A stretch of DNA of 42,315 bases from Actinomycetes bacterium. GTDB taxonomy: Bacteria > Actinomycetota > Actinomycetes > Mycobacteriales > Mycobacteriaceae. How positions within the stretch are numbered: position 1 is the first letter of the stretch; the number at the start of each line of letters is the position of its first letter. The notes beneath the pieces are model-generated. The model was not told the DNA's origin. It did not search any database and saw nothing but the letters and a program-made list of their open reading frames with translations. Both the position numbers and the translations under genes were made by a program. Below, one piece after another: positions 16,993-25,408 of the stretch. Location: the NCBI GenBank assembly GCA_023404955.1, contig JAEXZY010000085.1, positions 1 to 42,315 of the forward strand, given 5' to 3'.

Positions 16993-17878
16993 CGATCTCG
17001 TCTGGATCCCCGCGCAGACCGCCGTCGTCGGTTCCGATGACCACTACCCGGAGGAGGCGCCGTCGCGGGAAATCACCGTGGCCGGGTTCAGCATCCAGCG
17101 CCATCCGGTGACCAACGCGCAGTTCGCCGAGTTCGTCTCCGCGACAGGCTATCTCACAGTTGCCGAACGCCCGCTCGACCCGGCCGACTTCCCCGGTGCG
17201 CCCTCCGAGAACCTGGTACCAGGGTCCATGGTGTTCCGGCGCACCGCCGGCCCGGTCGATCTGCGGCACCTGAATCTGTGGTGGCGCTGGACGCCGGGCG
17301 CCTGCTGGAACCATCCGCGAGGCCCGCGCTCGTCACTGCGCGGGCGTGAGCAGCACCCCGTCGTCCACATCGCTTACGACGATGCCGAAGCCTATGCGCA
17401 GTGGGTCGGCCTGCAGCTCCCGACCGAAGCCCAGTGGGAGGTCGCGGCCCGCGGCGGGCTTGCGCATGCGGTGTTCACCTGGGGCGACGCCCCTGAGGGG
17501 ACGCATCAGCGGCTGGCCAACTATTGGCACGGCGAATTCCCCTACCTGCCCGTCACCGGTTACGGACAGACCACCGAGGTGGGCACGTTCCCCGCCAACG
17601 CCTACGGGCTCCACGACATGGCCGGCAATGTCTGGGAGTGGACGACGGACTGGTACGGCAACACCCGCGACGACCACCCCTGCTGCGCCGGCGACAGCTA
17701 CGACCCCGCCCAGCCCCAGTTCCGCGTCCCGCGCAAGGTTGTCAAGGGCGGCTCATTCCTGTGTGCCGACAGTTACTGCCGTCGCTATCGTCCCGCAGCC
17801 CGGCGTCCGCAGCCGATCGACACGGGAATGAGCCACATCGGCTTCCGCTGCGTCAGCCGCGCTCGGCCGATTCCTTGA
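16985..17878 (+). CDS. Formylglycine-generating enzyme (sulfatase-modifying factor)
   Basis: This 297-residue FGE-sulfatase-domain protein has the family landmarks: PVTNAQFAEFV, HPVVHIAYDDAEAYAQW, LPTEAQWEVAARGG, NAYGLHDMAGNVWEWT and KGGSFLCADSYCRRYRPAAR. The copper-binding catalytic pair is Cys260 and Cys265 (C-x4-C), as in the M. tuberculosis and Streptomyces enzymes. It oxidises the cysteine of CxAGR/CxPxR in nascent sulfatases to formylglycine using O2. Both sulfatases in this operon carry that motif. The start is GTG 16985, inside the end of the HAD gene. The last 26 bases overlap the convergent SRPBCC gene. Confidence 0.93.
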   Translation: MTDDLVWIPAQTAVVGSDDHYPEEAPSREITVAGFSIQRHPVTNAQFAEFVSATGYLTVAERPLDPADFPGAPSENLVPGSMVFRRTAGPVDLRHLNLWWRWTPGACWNHPRGPRSSLRGREQHPVVHIAYDDAEAYAQWVGLQLPTEAQWEVAARGGLAHAVFTWGDAPEGTHQRLANYWHGEFPYLPVTGYGQTTEVGTFPANAYGLHDMAGNVWEWTTDWYGNTRDDHPCCAGDSYDPAQPQFRVPRKVVKGGSFLCADSYCRRYRPAARRPQPIDTGMSHIGFRCVSRARPIP

Positions 17879-18317
17879 TCGCCGCCAGCGTGGCCGGGAT
17901 CCCGGTCCGGGCCGCCTCACTGCGCTTGGCGATCTCGTCGTCGGCCCCATCCGCGTAGCGCTCCCGAAAACCGTCGAGCCCCGCCGGCAGGAACTCCCAG
18001 TGTTCGGTGAGCCGGGTGCCGTCGCCCTCGGGCTCGAAGGAGTAACCCCACCGCACCCAGCCGTTGTTGACCTCCCAGGCGAACTCGCGGCCCGGGTCGG
18101 CGGCCACCACCCGGCTACGCGTCTCCCACGTCCGCTCGGGGAGAACGTTGCGTCCGGTGAACCACGCCCCGACGCGGGGGCCGTCGCCCTCGTCCCACCA
18201 GCACTCCTTGCAGATGGGGCTCCACTGACCCATGTTCGTCACGTCGGACACCAGGGCGTAGAGCTGATCGGGCGGCACCGCCACCGAAATCGATTCGGAT
18301 CTATGCAATTCGGTCAC
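17853..18317 (-). CDS. SRPBCC (START-like) family protein
   Basis: This 154-residue protein shows the polyketide-cyclase/START-like pattern: an opening SESISVAVPPDQLYALVSDVTNMGQWSP, then GPRVGAWFTGRNV, TWETRSRVVAADPGREFAWEV, WGYSFEPEGDGTRLTEHWEF and a C-terminal helix. The fold forms a hydrophobic pocket for lipids, steroids or polyketides. The CKECWWDEGDG loop adds a Cys pair. GTG 18317 gives the complete fold; the long frame upstream is antisense to the SDR gene. It diverges from the SDR gene and overlaps the FGE gene by 26 bases at its 3' end. Confidence 0.85.
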   Translation of the reverse strand: MTELHRSESISVAVPPDQLYALVSDVTNMGQWSPICKECWWDEGDGPRVGAWFTGRNVLPERTWETRSRVVAADPGREFAWEVNNGWVRWGYSFEPEGDGTRLTEHWEFLPAGLDGFRERYADGADDEIAKRSEAARTGIPATLAAIKESAERG

Positions 18318-18382
18318 GATCGTGAGTCTGCCAGCCGCGAATCCGTCGGCGCTATTGCCTTTTGATCGACCAGGTGTGACGT

Positions 18383-18396
18383 TGTAACCCGTTTCC
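18383..18396 (+). promoter_or_regulatory. Near-match to the KstR operator before the SDR gene
   Basis: TGTAACCCGTTTCC fits TnnAACnnGTTnnA at all fixed positions but the last (C instead of A). It lies 27 bases before the SDR start in the spacer shared with the SRPBCC gene. One mismatch in an eight-base fixed pattern may be chance. Confidence 0.25.
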
Positions 18397-18423
18397 CGTC
18401 CTGTCCCCGAAGGAGAGTCCACG

Positions 18424-19185
18424 ATGGCCGAGCGTGTCGCTGTGATCGTCGGTGGAGCCTCCGGAATCGGCTGGGCGACGGCGCAGTCGTTGGCCGCCGA
18501 CGGGTGCCGCGTCGTCGTGGCCGACCGCGACCGGGACGCGGCCGCCGAGCGGGCCGCCACGCTGGGCGAGCCGCACTCCGCAGCGTGGGTCGACGTCACC
18601 GACGAATCATCTGTGGAGCGCCTTTTCGCCGAGGTCGGCGCTCTCGACATCGCAGTCAACTGTGCGGGGTTCAGCACGCTCGGGCTGATCACGGAAATGC
18701 CGGCCGAGGACTTCCGCGCCGTGATCGACGTGTGCCTGGTCGGCGCGTTCATCGTGACCAAGCACGCCGGTCGGCACCTGCGCGCCGGCGGCTCACTGGT
18801 GCAGATCAGCTCACTCAACGGCCGCCAGGCCGCCGCCGGCATGAGCGCGTACTGCGCCGCCAAGGCGGGTCTGTCGATGTTGACCCAGGTGGCCGCGCTG
18901 GAGATGGGCCCGCGCGGCATTCGCGTCAACGCGGTGGCGCCGGGATTCGTGCACACGCCGCTGACCGAACCCGCGGCCGCAGTGCCCGGCGTGGTGGACG
19001 ACTACATCGACAACACCGCGCTGGGCCGGGCCGGTACCCCCGAGGACATCGCCAATGCGGTTGTCTACCTGTGTGATCCACGTTCCTCGTGGCTGACCGG
19101 CGAGGTGCTCGACATCAACGGCGGGGCGCACCTGTTGCGCTATCCGGACCTGCTCGGGCACGTAGCTCGGCTCGTCGAACAGTGA
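18424..19185 (+). CDS. Short-chain dehydrogenase/reductase
   Basis: This 253-residue classical SDR has a GGASGIG cofactor loop (residues 10-16), Asp34 after beta-2 (VVADRD, favouring NAD(H)), NCAG near 79-82, catalytic Ser130, Tyr143-C-A-A-Lys147 and the C-terminal WLTGEVLDINGG. It oxidises a hydroxyl or reduces a keto group on an unknown substrate. The SRPBCC neighbour and the KstR-like near-match upstream make a lipid or steroid substrate thinkable but not shown. GGAGAG precedes ATG 18424. Its TGA overlaps the GTG of the AI-2E permease gene by four bases. Confidence 0.92.
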   Translation: MAERVAVIVGGASGIGWATAQSLAADGCRVVVADRDRDAAAERAATLGEPHSAAWVDVTDESSVERLFAEVGALDIAVNCAGFSTLGLITEMPAEDFRAVIDVCLVGAFIVTKHAGRHLRAGGSLVQISSLNGRQAAAGMSAYCAAKAGLSMLTQVAALEMGPRGIRVNAVAPGFVHTPLTEPAAAVPGVVDDYIDNTALGRAGTPEDIANAVVYLCDPRSSWLTGEVLDINGGAHLLRYPDLLGHVARLVEQ

Positions 19186-20351
19186 ACGTCACCGGCCCGG
19201 CCGGCTTCACCCCCACACAGAAGCGCGCACTGGCGGTCGCGACGGTGGCCGCCCTCGGGTTCGGCGCGTACTTCCTGCGCACCTATGTTCTGCTCATTGC
19301 GGTGGCCGCAGTGCTGGCCTTCCTGTTCCGCCCGCTGTACCAGCGGCTGCGTGGTCGGTTGAACATCGGGCTGTCCGCCACCGCGACGCTACTTGCCGCC
19401 GTCGCCACGGTGGTGGTGCCGCTGTCCGGTGTGATCGTCCTGGCGATTCTGCAGATCCGCGAGATGGTGACGAGCGTCGGGCACTGGGCCGATCAGACCG
19501 ATTTCACCGCGCTGGCGCAGCGGCTCCTCGATTCGGCGAACGAGGTGCTGGCTCGTGTCCCGTTCGTGAACGTCACGCTGACCGAGGAGTCGGTGCGGGA
19601 GGCGGCCACCCGGGTCGGCCAGAGCGCCGGACAGGTCGCGCTGGACTTCGCGCGCGACTCGGTGGGTGGCATCGCGACGACGGTCACCGGGTTCGTGATC
19701 TTCCTGTACGTCTTTCTCGCCTTGCTCACCAACGGCGGCAAGGTCGCCGATCTGTTCCGCGACCTCAACCCGCTGGGGCGGGAGGTGTCCGACATCTATC
19801 TGGCCAAGATCGGCGCGATGGTGTCCGCGACGGTCAAGGGCCAGTTCATCATCGCGGTGTGCCAGGGGGTGGCCGGCGCGGTTTCGATCTACATCGCCGG
19901 GCTGCACGACGGGTTCTTCATGTTCCTGATCTTCCTGACCGCGCTGTCGTTCATCCCGCTGGGTAGCGGCATCGTGACGATCCCGCTCGGCATCGGTCTC
20001 GCGGTCTTCGGCAACGTGACCGGCGGCGTGTTCATCGTGGTGTTCCACATCCTGGTGACCACCAGCATCGACAACCTGCTGCGCCCCTTTCTGGTGCCCA
20101 GGAGCGCGCATCTGCATCCCGCACTGATGCTGCTGGCGGTGTTCGCCGGGCTGAAGATGTTCGGCTTCTGGGGCATCGTGCTGGGACCGGTGCTGATGAT
20201 CGTGATCGTGACGACGATCAGCGTCTACCTGGCGGTCGACAAAGGGGCGCCGCTGGATTCGGTCACCGGCGATCCGCCCGGCGACGAGGGCAAGCCGCCG
20301 TGGTGGCGGCGGCTGCTGCCGGTCCGGGCGGTCAGGTCAGGCGGGCCTTGA
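19182..20351 (+). CDS. AI-2E family transporter (Rv1101c-like permease)
   Basis: This 389-residue integral membrane protein has about eight transmembrane segments: two at the N terminus (residues 15-45), one at 65-90, a soluble middle domain (95-155), and a C-terminal cluster with FMFLIFLTALSFIPLGSG and SIDNLLRPFLVPR typical of the AI-2E/PerM exporter family. The family includes the E. coli AI-2 exporter TqsA and proteins of other function, so the exported molecule is unknown. GTG 19182 is coupled to the SDR stop. It ends convergently with a 20-base overlap with the dienelactone hydrolase gene. Confidence 0.9.
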   Translation: MNVTGPAGFTPTQKRALAVATVAALGFGAYFLRTYVLLIAVAAVLAFLFRPLYQRLRGRLNIGLSATATLLAAVATVVVPLSGVIVLAILQIREMVTSVGHWADQTDFTALAQRLLDSANEVLARVPFVNVTLTEESVREAATRVGQSAGQVALDFARDSVGGIATTVTGFVIFLYVFLALLTNGGKVADLFRDLNPLGREVSDIYLAKIGAMVSATVKGQFIIAVCQGVAGAVSIYIAGLHDGFFMFLIFLTALSFIPLGSGIVTIPLGIGLAVFGNVTGGVFIVVFHILVTTSIDNLLRPFLVPRSAHLHPALMLLAVFAGLKMFGFWGIVLGPVLMIVIVTTISVYLAVDKGAPLDSVTGDPPGDEGKPPWWRRLLPVRAVRSGGP

Positions 20352-21129
20352 GGAATTCGACCACGCGTTTGCGCGCCTCGTAGGCCGGCTGGCCGTCGAC
20401 CTCGCGGACCTGGTCGGTGAGCACCGAGTGCGCCATCCGGCCGAAGCCGTCGGGATTGCCCTTCTTGGAGTTGATCTCGATGACCTCGAACGCGTCGCCG
20501 AGACGGTTCTTCAGCGTGGTGAACCGCTCCCCCGGCGACATGGCGTCCTCGCTGAAGCGCAGACCCATCACGCACAGGCCCTCGGTCCGGGCGCGCTGTT
20601 CGATCGTCGCCATCTCGGCCTCGGAGACGCCGGGGTCGCGTTTGTGCTTGAGCGTCAACGGAAGCGGCACCGACGGCTGGCTCATCACCGGGGCGAGGAC
20701 GCTGTCGTCGACGGCGGCCGCGAGCGCGAAGCCGCCGGTGAAGCACTGCCCGATCACGCCCACGCCCTTGCCGGGGGTCTTCTCGTTGAGGTCGCGCGCG
20801 AGCGCACGCAGGTAGTGCGCGACGGGCCGGTCGGCGTTGGTGGTCAACGCCGCGAATTCCTTGGCCACGCATCCTTTCAGCAGCACCGGCACGGCGCTGG
20901 GCCGCAGCGCCGGCGCGCCGGGCTTACCGAACAGCGACGGCGCGGCCACCGTGAACCCGTTGTCCACCAGGTGGTTTCCGAGTGCGAGCACACCGGGGTG
21001 CAGGCCGGGCATCTCGGGAATCAGCACGACGCCGGGCCCCTCGCCCTTGCGGTACACGTCGTGGGTGTAGCCGGCTGCGGTGAAGGGCTCGGCGACCCAC
21101 CCGGACAGGTCAGCAACAGGAAAGGTCAT
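20332..21129 (-). CDS. Dienelactone hydrolase family protein
   Basis: This 265-residue alpha/beta hydrolase has the dienelactone-hydrolase nucleophile elbow GQCFTGG (catalytic Cys), preceded by VVLIPEMPGLHPGVLALG and followed by a family-type acid/His region near the C terminus (EINSKKGNPDGFGRMAHSVL). The Cys in place of Ser is diagnostic of the DLH family. These enzymes hydrolyse lactones and small esters; the substrate here is unknown. The gene lies 25 bases downstream of the DUF4245 gene in the same direction, so the two are probably cotranscribed. Confidence 0.88.
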   Translation of the reverse strand: MTFPVADLSGWVAEPFTAAGYTHDVYRKGEGPGVVLIPEMPGLHPGVLALGNHLVDNGFTVAAPSLFGKPGAPALRPSAVPVLLKGCVAKEFAALTTNADRPVAHYLRALARDLNEKTPGKGVGVIGQCFTGGFALAAAVDDSVLAPVMSQPSVPLPLTLKHKRDPGVSEAEMATIEQRARTEGLCVMGLRFSEDAMSPGERFTTLKNRLGDAFEVIEINSKKGNPDGFGRMAHSVLTDQVREVDGQPAYEARKRVVEFLKARLT

Positions 21130-21154
21130 GACGGCTCCGTCGTTGGTGAGTCGA

Positions 21155-21859
21155 TCAGGTCACGGTCAGCGGCTGCTGCGACTGCGTCGCTGCGGCCAGC
21201 GTACGGTACTCGTCGGTACCTGCAGCCCCACGGATCGCGATTTGGGCGGGTCCCGACGGACCCCGGATCTGTGCCGTCCACACCGGCTCGGCGGGCCGAC
21301 CGTCCTGCTCGCCGCCCTGGTACACCACCCACCGCACGCCGTCGACGTCCTCGGTACCGGTCGGGACCAGGTCGGTTCCGAGCGACGCGATCAGTTTGTC
21401 CTCGTCCGCATTGCTCTGCGTCAGGCTCAGATACATACCGCTGGGCGCCAGGTAGCCGACGGTGGAGGACACCGCGCGCACCTGCTGGCCGGTCTGCGGA
21501 TCGGTGCGGCCGCCTTCGATGCCCTTGCGGCTGCCCGAGTTGGCCCGCCAGTCACGCGGGAGCTGCGGCACCCGGATCGGGATCTTCAACGCGTCGGCGT
21601 CGGCCTGCAGGGAGGCTCGGGCGTCGTAGTCGGGGGCGGGGCCCTCACCGGGCCCCGTCGGGGCGAACGAACACATGCCCAGCACGCCTGCCAGCACGAC
21701 GCAGGCGATCACCAGGGGACCGATCGACCAGAACATGTCGCGCCCGTCCTGCAGAAGCCGGGACTTGGCGGGCTTGGCGATGGGCACCGCGTACCCCGCC
21801 GCGGGGCGCTCGGCACCCTCAGTGCCTGCGGGCTGACCCGGGTCGGGCGGCGTGGTCAT
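21155..21859 (-). CDS. DUF4245 membrane-anchored protein (Rv1100-like)
   Basis: This 234-residue protein has a cytoplasmic Pro/Ala-rich N terminus (residues 1-40), one transmembrane helix (SIGPLVIACVVLAGVLGM, about 46-63) and an exported domain of about 165 residues with repeated beta-strand patterns (IPIRVPQLPRDW, AVSSTVGYLAPSGMYLSL, VDGVRWVVYQGG). It matches the actinobacterial DUF4245 family and keeps its conserved position opposite glpX. Its function is unknown. A GATACT hexamer lies seven bases before the ATG, allowing a leaderless start. Confidence 0.88.
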   Translation of the reverse strand: MTTPPDPGQPAGTEGAERPAAGYAVPIAKPAKSRLLQDGRDMFWSIGPLVIACVVLAGVLGMCSFAPTGPGEGPAPDYDARASLQADADALKIPIRVPQLPRDWRANSGSRKGIEGGRTDPQTGQQVRAVSSTVGYLAPSGMYLSLTQSNADEDKLIASLGTDLVPTGTEDVDGVRWVVYQGGEQDGRPAEPVWTAQIRGPSGPAQIAIRGAAGTDEYRTLAAATQSQQPLTVT

Positions 21860-21914
21860 GACTGCCAGTATCCCAGCTCCCGATCAGTGGCCCGCTAATG
21901 GGACAATCCTGCCC

Positions 21915-22943
21915 ATGACGGAATCGAGGCGGGAAGCCCCCGACCGCAACCTGGCCCTGGAACTCGTGCGAGTCACCGAGGCCGGCGCGATGGCGGCGGG
22001 CCGCTGGGTGGGGCGCGGAGACAAAGAGGGCGGCGACGGCGCCGCGGTCGACGCGATGCGCGAGCTGGTGAACTCGGTGTCGATGCGCGGCGTGGTCGTC
22101 ATCGGCGAGGGCGAGAAGGACAACGCCCCGATGCTCTACAACGGCGAAGAGGTCGGCAACGGGGACGGGCCCGAATGCGATTTTGCCGTCGATCCCGTCG
22201 ACGGCACCACGCTGATGAGCAAGGGCATGCCGAACGCCATCTCGGTGCTTGCGGTGGCCGAGCGGGGTGCCATGTTCGATCCGTCGGCCGTGTTCTACAT
22301 GCACAAGATCGCCGTCGGCCCGGACGCCGCCCACGTCATCGACATCAGCGCGCCGATCGCCGAGAACATCCGGCAGGTGGCGAAGGTCAAGAACTCGAGC
22401 GTGCGCGACCTGACCGTCTGCATCCTCGATCGCCCGCGCCATCACCAGCTGATGGACGACGTGCGCGAGGCGGGCGCCCGCATCCGGCTGATCTCCGACG
22501 GTGACGTCGCCGGCGCGATCGCGGCGTGTCGGCCGGGCTCGGGCACCGACATGCTGGTCGGTATCGGCGGCACTCCCGAGGGCATCATCGCCGCGGCGGC
22601 CATCCGCTGCATGGGCGGCGCCATCCAGGCGAAGCTGGCGCCCAAAGACGACGAGGAACGGCAGAAGGCCCTCGACCGCGGCTACGACCTGGACCGGGTG
22701 CTCACCACCGAGGACCTGGTGTCCGGCGAGAACGTGTTCTTCTGCGCGACCGGCGTCACCGACGGCGATCTCCTCAAGGGCGTTCAGTACTACGGCGGTG
22801 GCTGCACCACGCAGTCGATCGTGATGCGTTCGAAGTCGGGCACGGTCCGGATGATCGAGGCCTACCACCGGCTGTCCAAGCTCAACGAATACTCGGCGGT
22901 CGATTTCACCGGAGACAAGTCCGCCGCCTATCCCCTGCCCTGA
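21915..22943 (+). CDS. glpX: Fructose-1,6-bisphosphatase class II
   Basis: GlpX removes the 1-phosphate of fructose-1,6-bisphosphate in gluconeogenesis. The 342-residue product carries the class II motifs VVIGEGEKDNAPMLYNGEEVG and CDFAVDPVDGTTLMSKG (metal and phosphate ligands), plus GIGGTPEGIIAAAAIRCMGG and a C-terminal EAYHRLSKLNEYSA. It is nearly colinear with M. tuberculosis Rv1099c, the main FBPase needed for growth on lipids. I use ATG 21915, where homology begins. The in-frame ATG 21852 would run into the divergent gene. A GACAAT hexamer seven bases upstream may be the -10. fum follows after 35 bases, forming a gluconeogenesis/TCA pair. Confidence 0.97.
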   Translation: MTESRREAPDRNLALELVRVTEAGAMAAGRWVGRGDKEGGDGAAVDAMRELVNSVSMRGVVVIGEGEKDNAPMLYNGEEVGNGDGPECDFAVDPVDGTTLMSKGMPNAISVLAVAERGAMFDPSAVFYMHKIAVGPDAAHVIDISAPIAENIRQVAKVKNSSVRDLTVCILDRPRHHQLMDDVREAGARIRLISDGDVAGAIAACRPGSGTDMLVGIGGTPEGIIAAAAIRCMGGAIQAKLAPKDDEERQKALDRGYDLDRVLTTEDLVSGENVFFCATGVTDGDLLKGVQYYGGGCTTQSIVMRSKSGTVRMIEAYHRLSKLNEYSAVDFTGDKSAAYPLP

Positions 22944-22978
22944 CCACCCCAATTCCGACACAGACGAACAGGAAGCGA

Positions 22979-24385
22979 ATGAGCGACAACGAGGTCGAAT
23001 ACCGCATCGAGCACGACACGATGGGCGAGGTCAAGGTGCCCAAGAATGCGCTCTGGCGGGCTCAGACCCAACGTGCGGTGGAGAACTTCCCGATTTCGTT
23101 CCGGCCGTTGGAGCGCACCCAGATCCGCGCTCTCGGACTGCTCAAAGGTGCGTGCGCACAGGTCAACAAGGACCTGGGGCTGCTGGCGCCGGAGAAGGCG
23201 GACGCGATCATCGCCGCCGCCGCCGAGATCGCTGACGGTGCGCACGACGACCAGTTCCCGATCGATGTGTTCCAGACCGGGTCGGGTACGAGCTCGAACA
23301 TGAACACCAACGAGGTCATTGCCTCGATCGCAGCTGCCAACGGTGTCACGGTGCACCCCAACGACGACGTCAACATGTCGCAGAGCTCCAATGACACCTT
23401 CCCCACCGCGACGCATATCGCGGCCACGGAAGCGGCTGTGCGCCATCTCATTCCGGCGCTCGAGGTGCTGCACGAGTCGCTGGAGAGCAAGGCTCGGCAG
23501 TGGCGGACCACGGTCAAGTCGGGCCGCACCCACCTGATGGACGCGGTGCCGGTGACGCTGGGCCAGGAGTTCGGCGGGTACGCCCGTCAGATCCAGGCCG
23601 GCATCGAGCGGGTGAAGGCGACGCTGCCCAGGCTCGGCGAGCTCGCGATCGGCGGCACCGCGGTCGGCACCGGGCTCAACGCTCCCGACGGCTTCGGCGT
23701 GAAGGTCGTCGAGGTGCTCGTCGACCAGACCGGTATCGCCGAATTGCGCACTGCCGTGGACAGTTTCGAAGCTCAAGCAGCCCGCGACGGCCTGGTCGAG
23801 GCGTCGGGTGCGCTCAAGACCATCGCGGTGTCACTGACCAAGATCGCCAACGACATCCGCTGGATGGGGTCGGGTCCGCTCACCGGGCTCGGCGAGCTGC
23901 AGCTGCCCGACCTGCAGCCGGGCAGTTCGATCATGCCGGGGAAGGTGAATCCCGTCCTTCCCGAGGCCGTCACGCAGGTCGCCGCCCAGGTGATCGGCAA
24001 CGACGCCGCCGTCACCGTCGGCGGTCTGTCGGGTGCGTTCGAGCTCAACGTCTACATCCCGATGATGGCGCGCAACGTGCTCGAGTCGTTCACGCTGCTG
24101 TCGAACGTGTCGAAGCTGTTCGCGCAGCGCTGCATCGACGGACTGGTGGCCAATGACGAGCACCTGCGTGAGCTGGCCGAGTCCTCACCGTCGATCGTGA
24201 CCCCGCTGAATTCGGCGATCGGTTACGAGGAGGCGGCCAAGGTCGCCAAGGAAGCACTCAAGGAGCGCAAGACGATTCGGCAGACGGTCATCGACCGCGG
24301 CCTGATCGGCGACAAGCTGTCCGAAGAGGAGCTGGACCGGCGGCTGGACGTCTTGAAGATGGCCAAGGTCCGCGACGGGGAGTAG
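22979..24385 (+). CDS. fum: Class II fumarate hydratase
   Basis: Fumarase interconverts fumarate and malate in the TCA cycle. The 468-residue product shows the superfamily signature GSSIMPGKVNP, the substrate-binding GSGTSSNMNTNEV and SQSSNDTFPT, and the GRTHLMDAVPVTLGQE region with catalytic His. The length matches oxygen-stable homotetrameric class II enzymes. I chose ATG 22979, which has AGGAAG four bases upstream and begins the homology; the frame is open much further upstream but antisense-like. It follows glpX by 35 bases. A strong hairpin follows the stop. Confidence 0.97.
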   Translation: MSDNEVEYRIEHDTMGEVKVPKNALWRAQTQRAVENFPISFRPLERTQIRALGLLKGACAQVNKDLGLLAPEKADAIIAAAAEIADGAHDDQFPIDVFQTGSGTSSNMNTNEVIASIAAANGVTVHPNDDVNMSQSSNDTFPTATHIAATEAAVRHLIPALEVLHESLESKARQWRTTVKSGRTHLMDAVPVTLGQEFGGYARQIQAGIERVKATLPRLGELAIGGTAVGTGLNAPDGFGVKVVEVLVDQTGIAELRTAVDSFEAQAARDGLVEASGALKTIAVSLTKIANDIRWMGSGPLTGLGELQLPDLQPGSSIMPGKVNPVLPEAVTQVAAQVIGNDAAVTVGGLSGAFELNVYIPMMARNVLESFTLLSNVSKLFAQRCIDGLVANDEHLRELAESSPSIVTPLNSAIGYEEAAKVAKEALKERKTIRQTVIDRGLIGDKLSEEELDRRLDVLKMAKVRDGE

Positions 24386-24396
24386 GGCTTTCTTCC

Positions 24397-24457
24397 GCGA
24401 GCAGACGCGAACTCGAGCTTTTTCCCGGCGTGTCGGCTCGAGTTTGCGTCTGGTCGC
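24397..24457. terminator. Large near-perfect hairpin between fum and the deacetylase
   Basis: The arms at 24397-24418 and 24436-24457 pair over 22 positions with one mismatch and one G-T, around a 17-base loop. The left arm contains GCAGACGC and ACTCGAGC. It lies in the 77-base gap between two convergent genes and could stop transcription from both sides. From memory, similar GCAGACGC-armed palindromes recur between mycobacterial genes, so it may also belong to a dispersed repeat family. Confidence 0.65.
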
Positions 24458-24462
24458 CGCAC

Positions 24463-25344
24463 CTACGCGCCGTTGTTGGGGCCGCCTGAGTTCTGATCCG
24501 GGATGTCGGTGATCGGGTAGTTGGGCATCGGCGCGGGTGACGGGGTCGCCGGTAGCGGTGGGATCTGATCGGCCGGCAGGTCGACGAGACCGTTGACGGG
24601 AGGGCCGTTCTCGCGGCTGCCGTACACGGTGCCCGGCTGGCGCGGCCCGAGCATCCGGCTCACCGTCACCAGGTGGTAGCCGTTGGCCTTGAGCACGGGG
24701 ATGAACTGCTCCACCAGATCCACGGTCGACGAATAGGTGTCGTGCATCAGCACCACCGAATTGGGCTGGATCTGACTCATCAGCAGAGCCCGGGTGGCCG
24801 CGGTGTTGCTGTCGTTGGCCCAGTCGAAAGGGATGACATCCCAGTTGATGTCGGCCAGGCCCTGGCGGCCGGCCTCGGCGAGCACCGCGTCGTTGACCAG
24901 CCCACCGGCGGTGCGCGACAACGTCGGCCGCACCCCGGTGGCCGCGACGATCGCATCGACGCCCTTGCTGAACTGCGCGGCGATGTCCTGCGGCGGGATC
25001 GTCGTCATGTTCGGGTGTTCCCAGGTGTGGGTGCCGATCTCCATGCCGGCGTCGGCGATTCGCTTGGCACCCGCGGGATTGGCGGCCACCTTGTTGCCGA
25101 TCAGGAAGAACGTCGCATCAGCGTTGTTGGCGCGCAGGATCGACAGCAACCGGTCGGTGAACGGTGACGGGCCGTCGTCGAAGGTGAGTGCGACGCACTT
25201 GACCTGGGTGCAGTCCACGTCGTCGGCGTTGGCGGGACGCACGTGGCCGGTGAGCCCGCCGATGACGAGAACAGCCACCGCGGCCGCCGTGCCGAGGACG
25301 GTACGGCCATAACGCCAGGTCACGCTGTCGGGACGCCTTCGCAC
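24463..25344 (-). CDS. Polysaccharide deacetylase family protein (Rv1096-like)
   Basis: This 293-residue NodB-fold protein has a short cytoplasmic start, a hydrophobic export segment (residues 15-33) and the CE4 motifs TFDD (54-57), HTWEH (106-110, metal His pair), a WDVIPFDWANDS motif and a closing LMHDT. M. tuberculosis Rv1096 is reported to be a peptidoglycan deacetylase that aids lysozyme resistance. The third CE4 motif reads R144-T-A-G-G, where Rv1096 has RPAGG and classical enzymes RPPYG. I chose GTG 25344 because TAGGCT lies seven bases upstream and homology begins there. The Pro-rich tail ends SGGPNNGA, like its homologue. Confidence 0.92.
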   Translation of the reverse strand: MRRRPDSVTWRYGRTVLGTAAAVAVLVIGGLTGHVRPANADDVDCTQVKCVALTFDDGPSPFTDRLLSILRANNADATFFLIGNKVAANPAGAKRIADAGMEIGTHTWEHPNMTTIPPQDIAAQFSKGVDAIVAATGVRPTLSRTAGGLVNDAVLAEAGRQGLADINWDVIPFDWANDSNTAATRALLMSQIQPNSVVLMHDTYSSTVDLVEQFIPVLKANGYHLVTVSRMLGPRQPGTVYGSRENGPPVNGLVDLPADQIPPLPATPSPAPMPNYPITDIPDQNSGGPNNGA

Positions 25345-25351
25345 GTCGGGC

Positions 25352-25357
25352 AGCCTA
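25352..25357 (-). promoter_or_regulatory. -10 hexamer TAGGCT of the deacetylase gene
   Basis: TAGGCT ends seven bases before GTG 25344, consistent with a leaderless transcript, and argues against the longer start at 25404. It sits just past the hairpin that probably ends phoH2 transcription. Confidence 0.45.
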
Positions 25358-25363
25358 CCGCGC

Positions 25364-25402
25364 GAGTCTGGCACGCCGCCCAACGCGCGGCGTGCCAGAC
25401 TC
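25364..25402 (-). terminator. Perfect 16-bp hairpin after phoH2
   Basis: The arms at 25364-25379 and 25387-25402 are exactly complementary over 16 bp, with a seven-base loop. The element begins six bases after the phoH2 stop and precedes the deacetylase promoter. It is GC-rich with no U-tract, typical of mycobacterial stem-only terminators. Confidence 0.7.
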
Positions 25403-25408
25403 ACCGGC

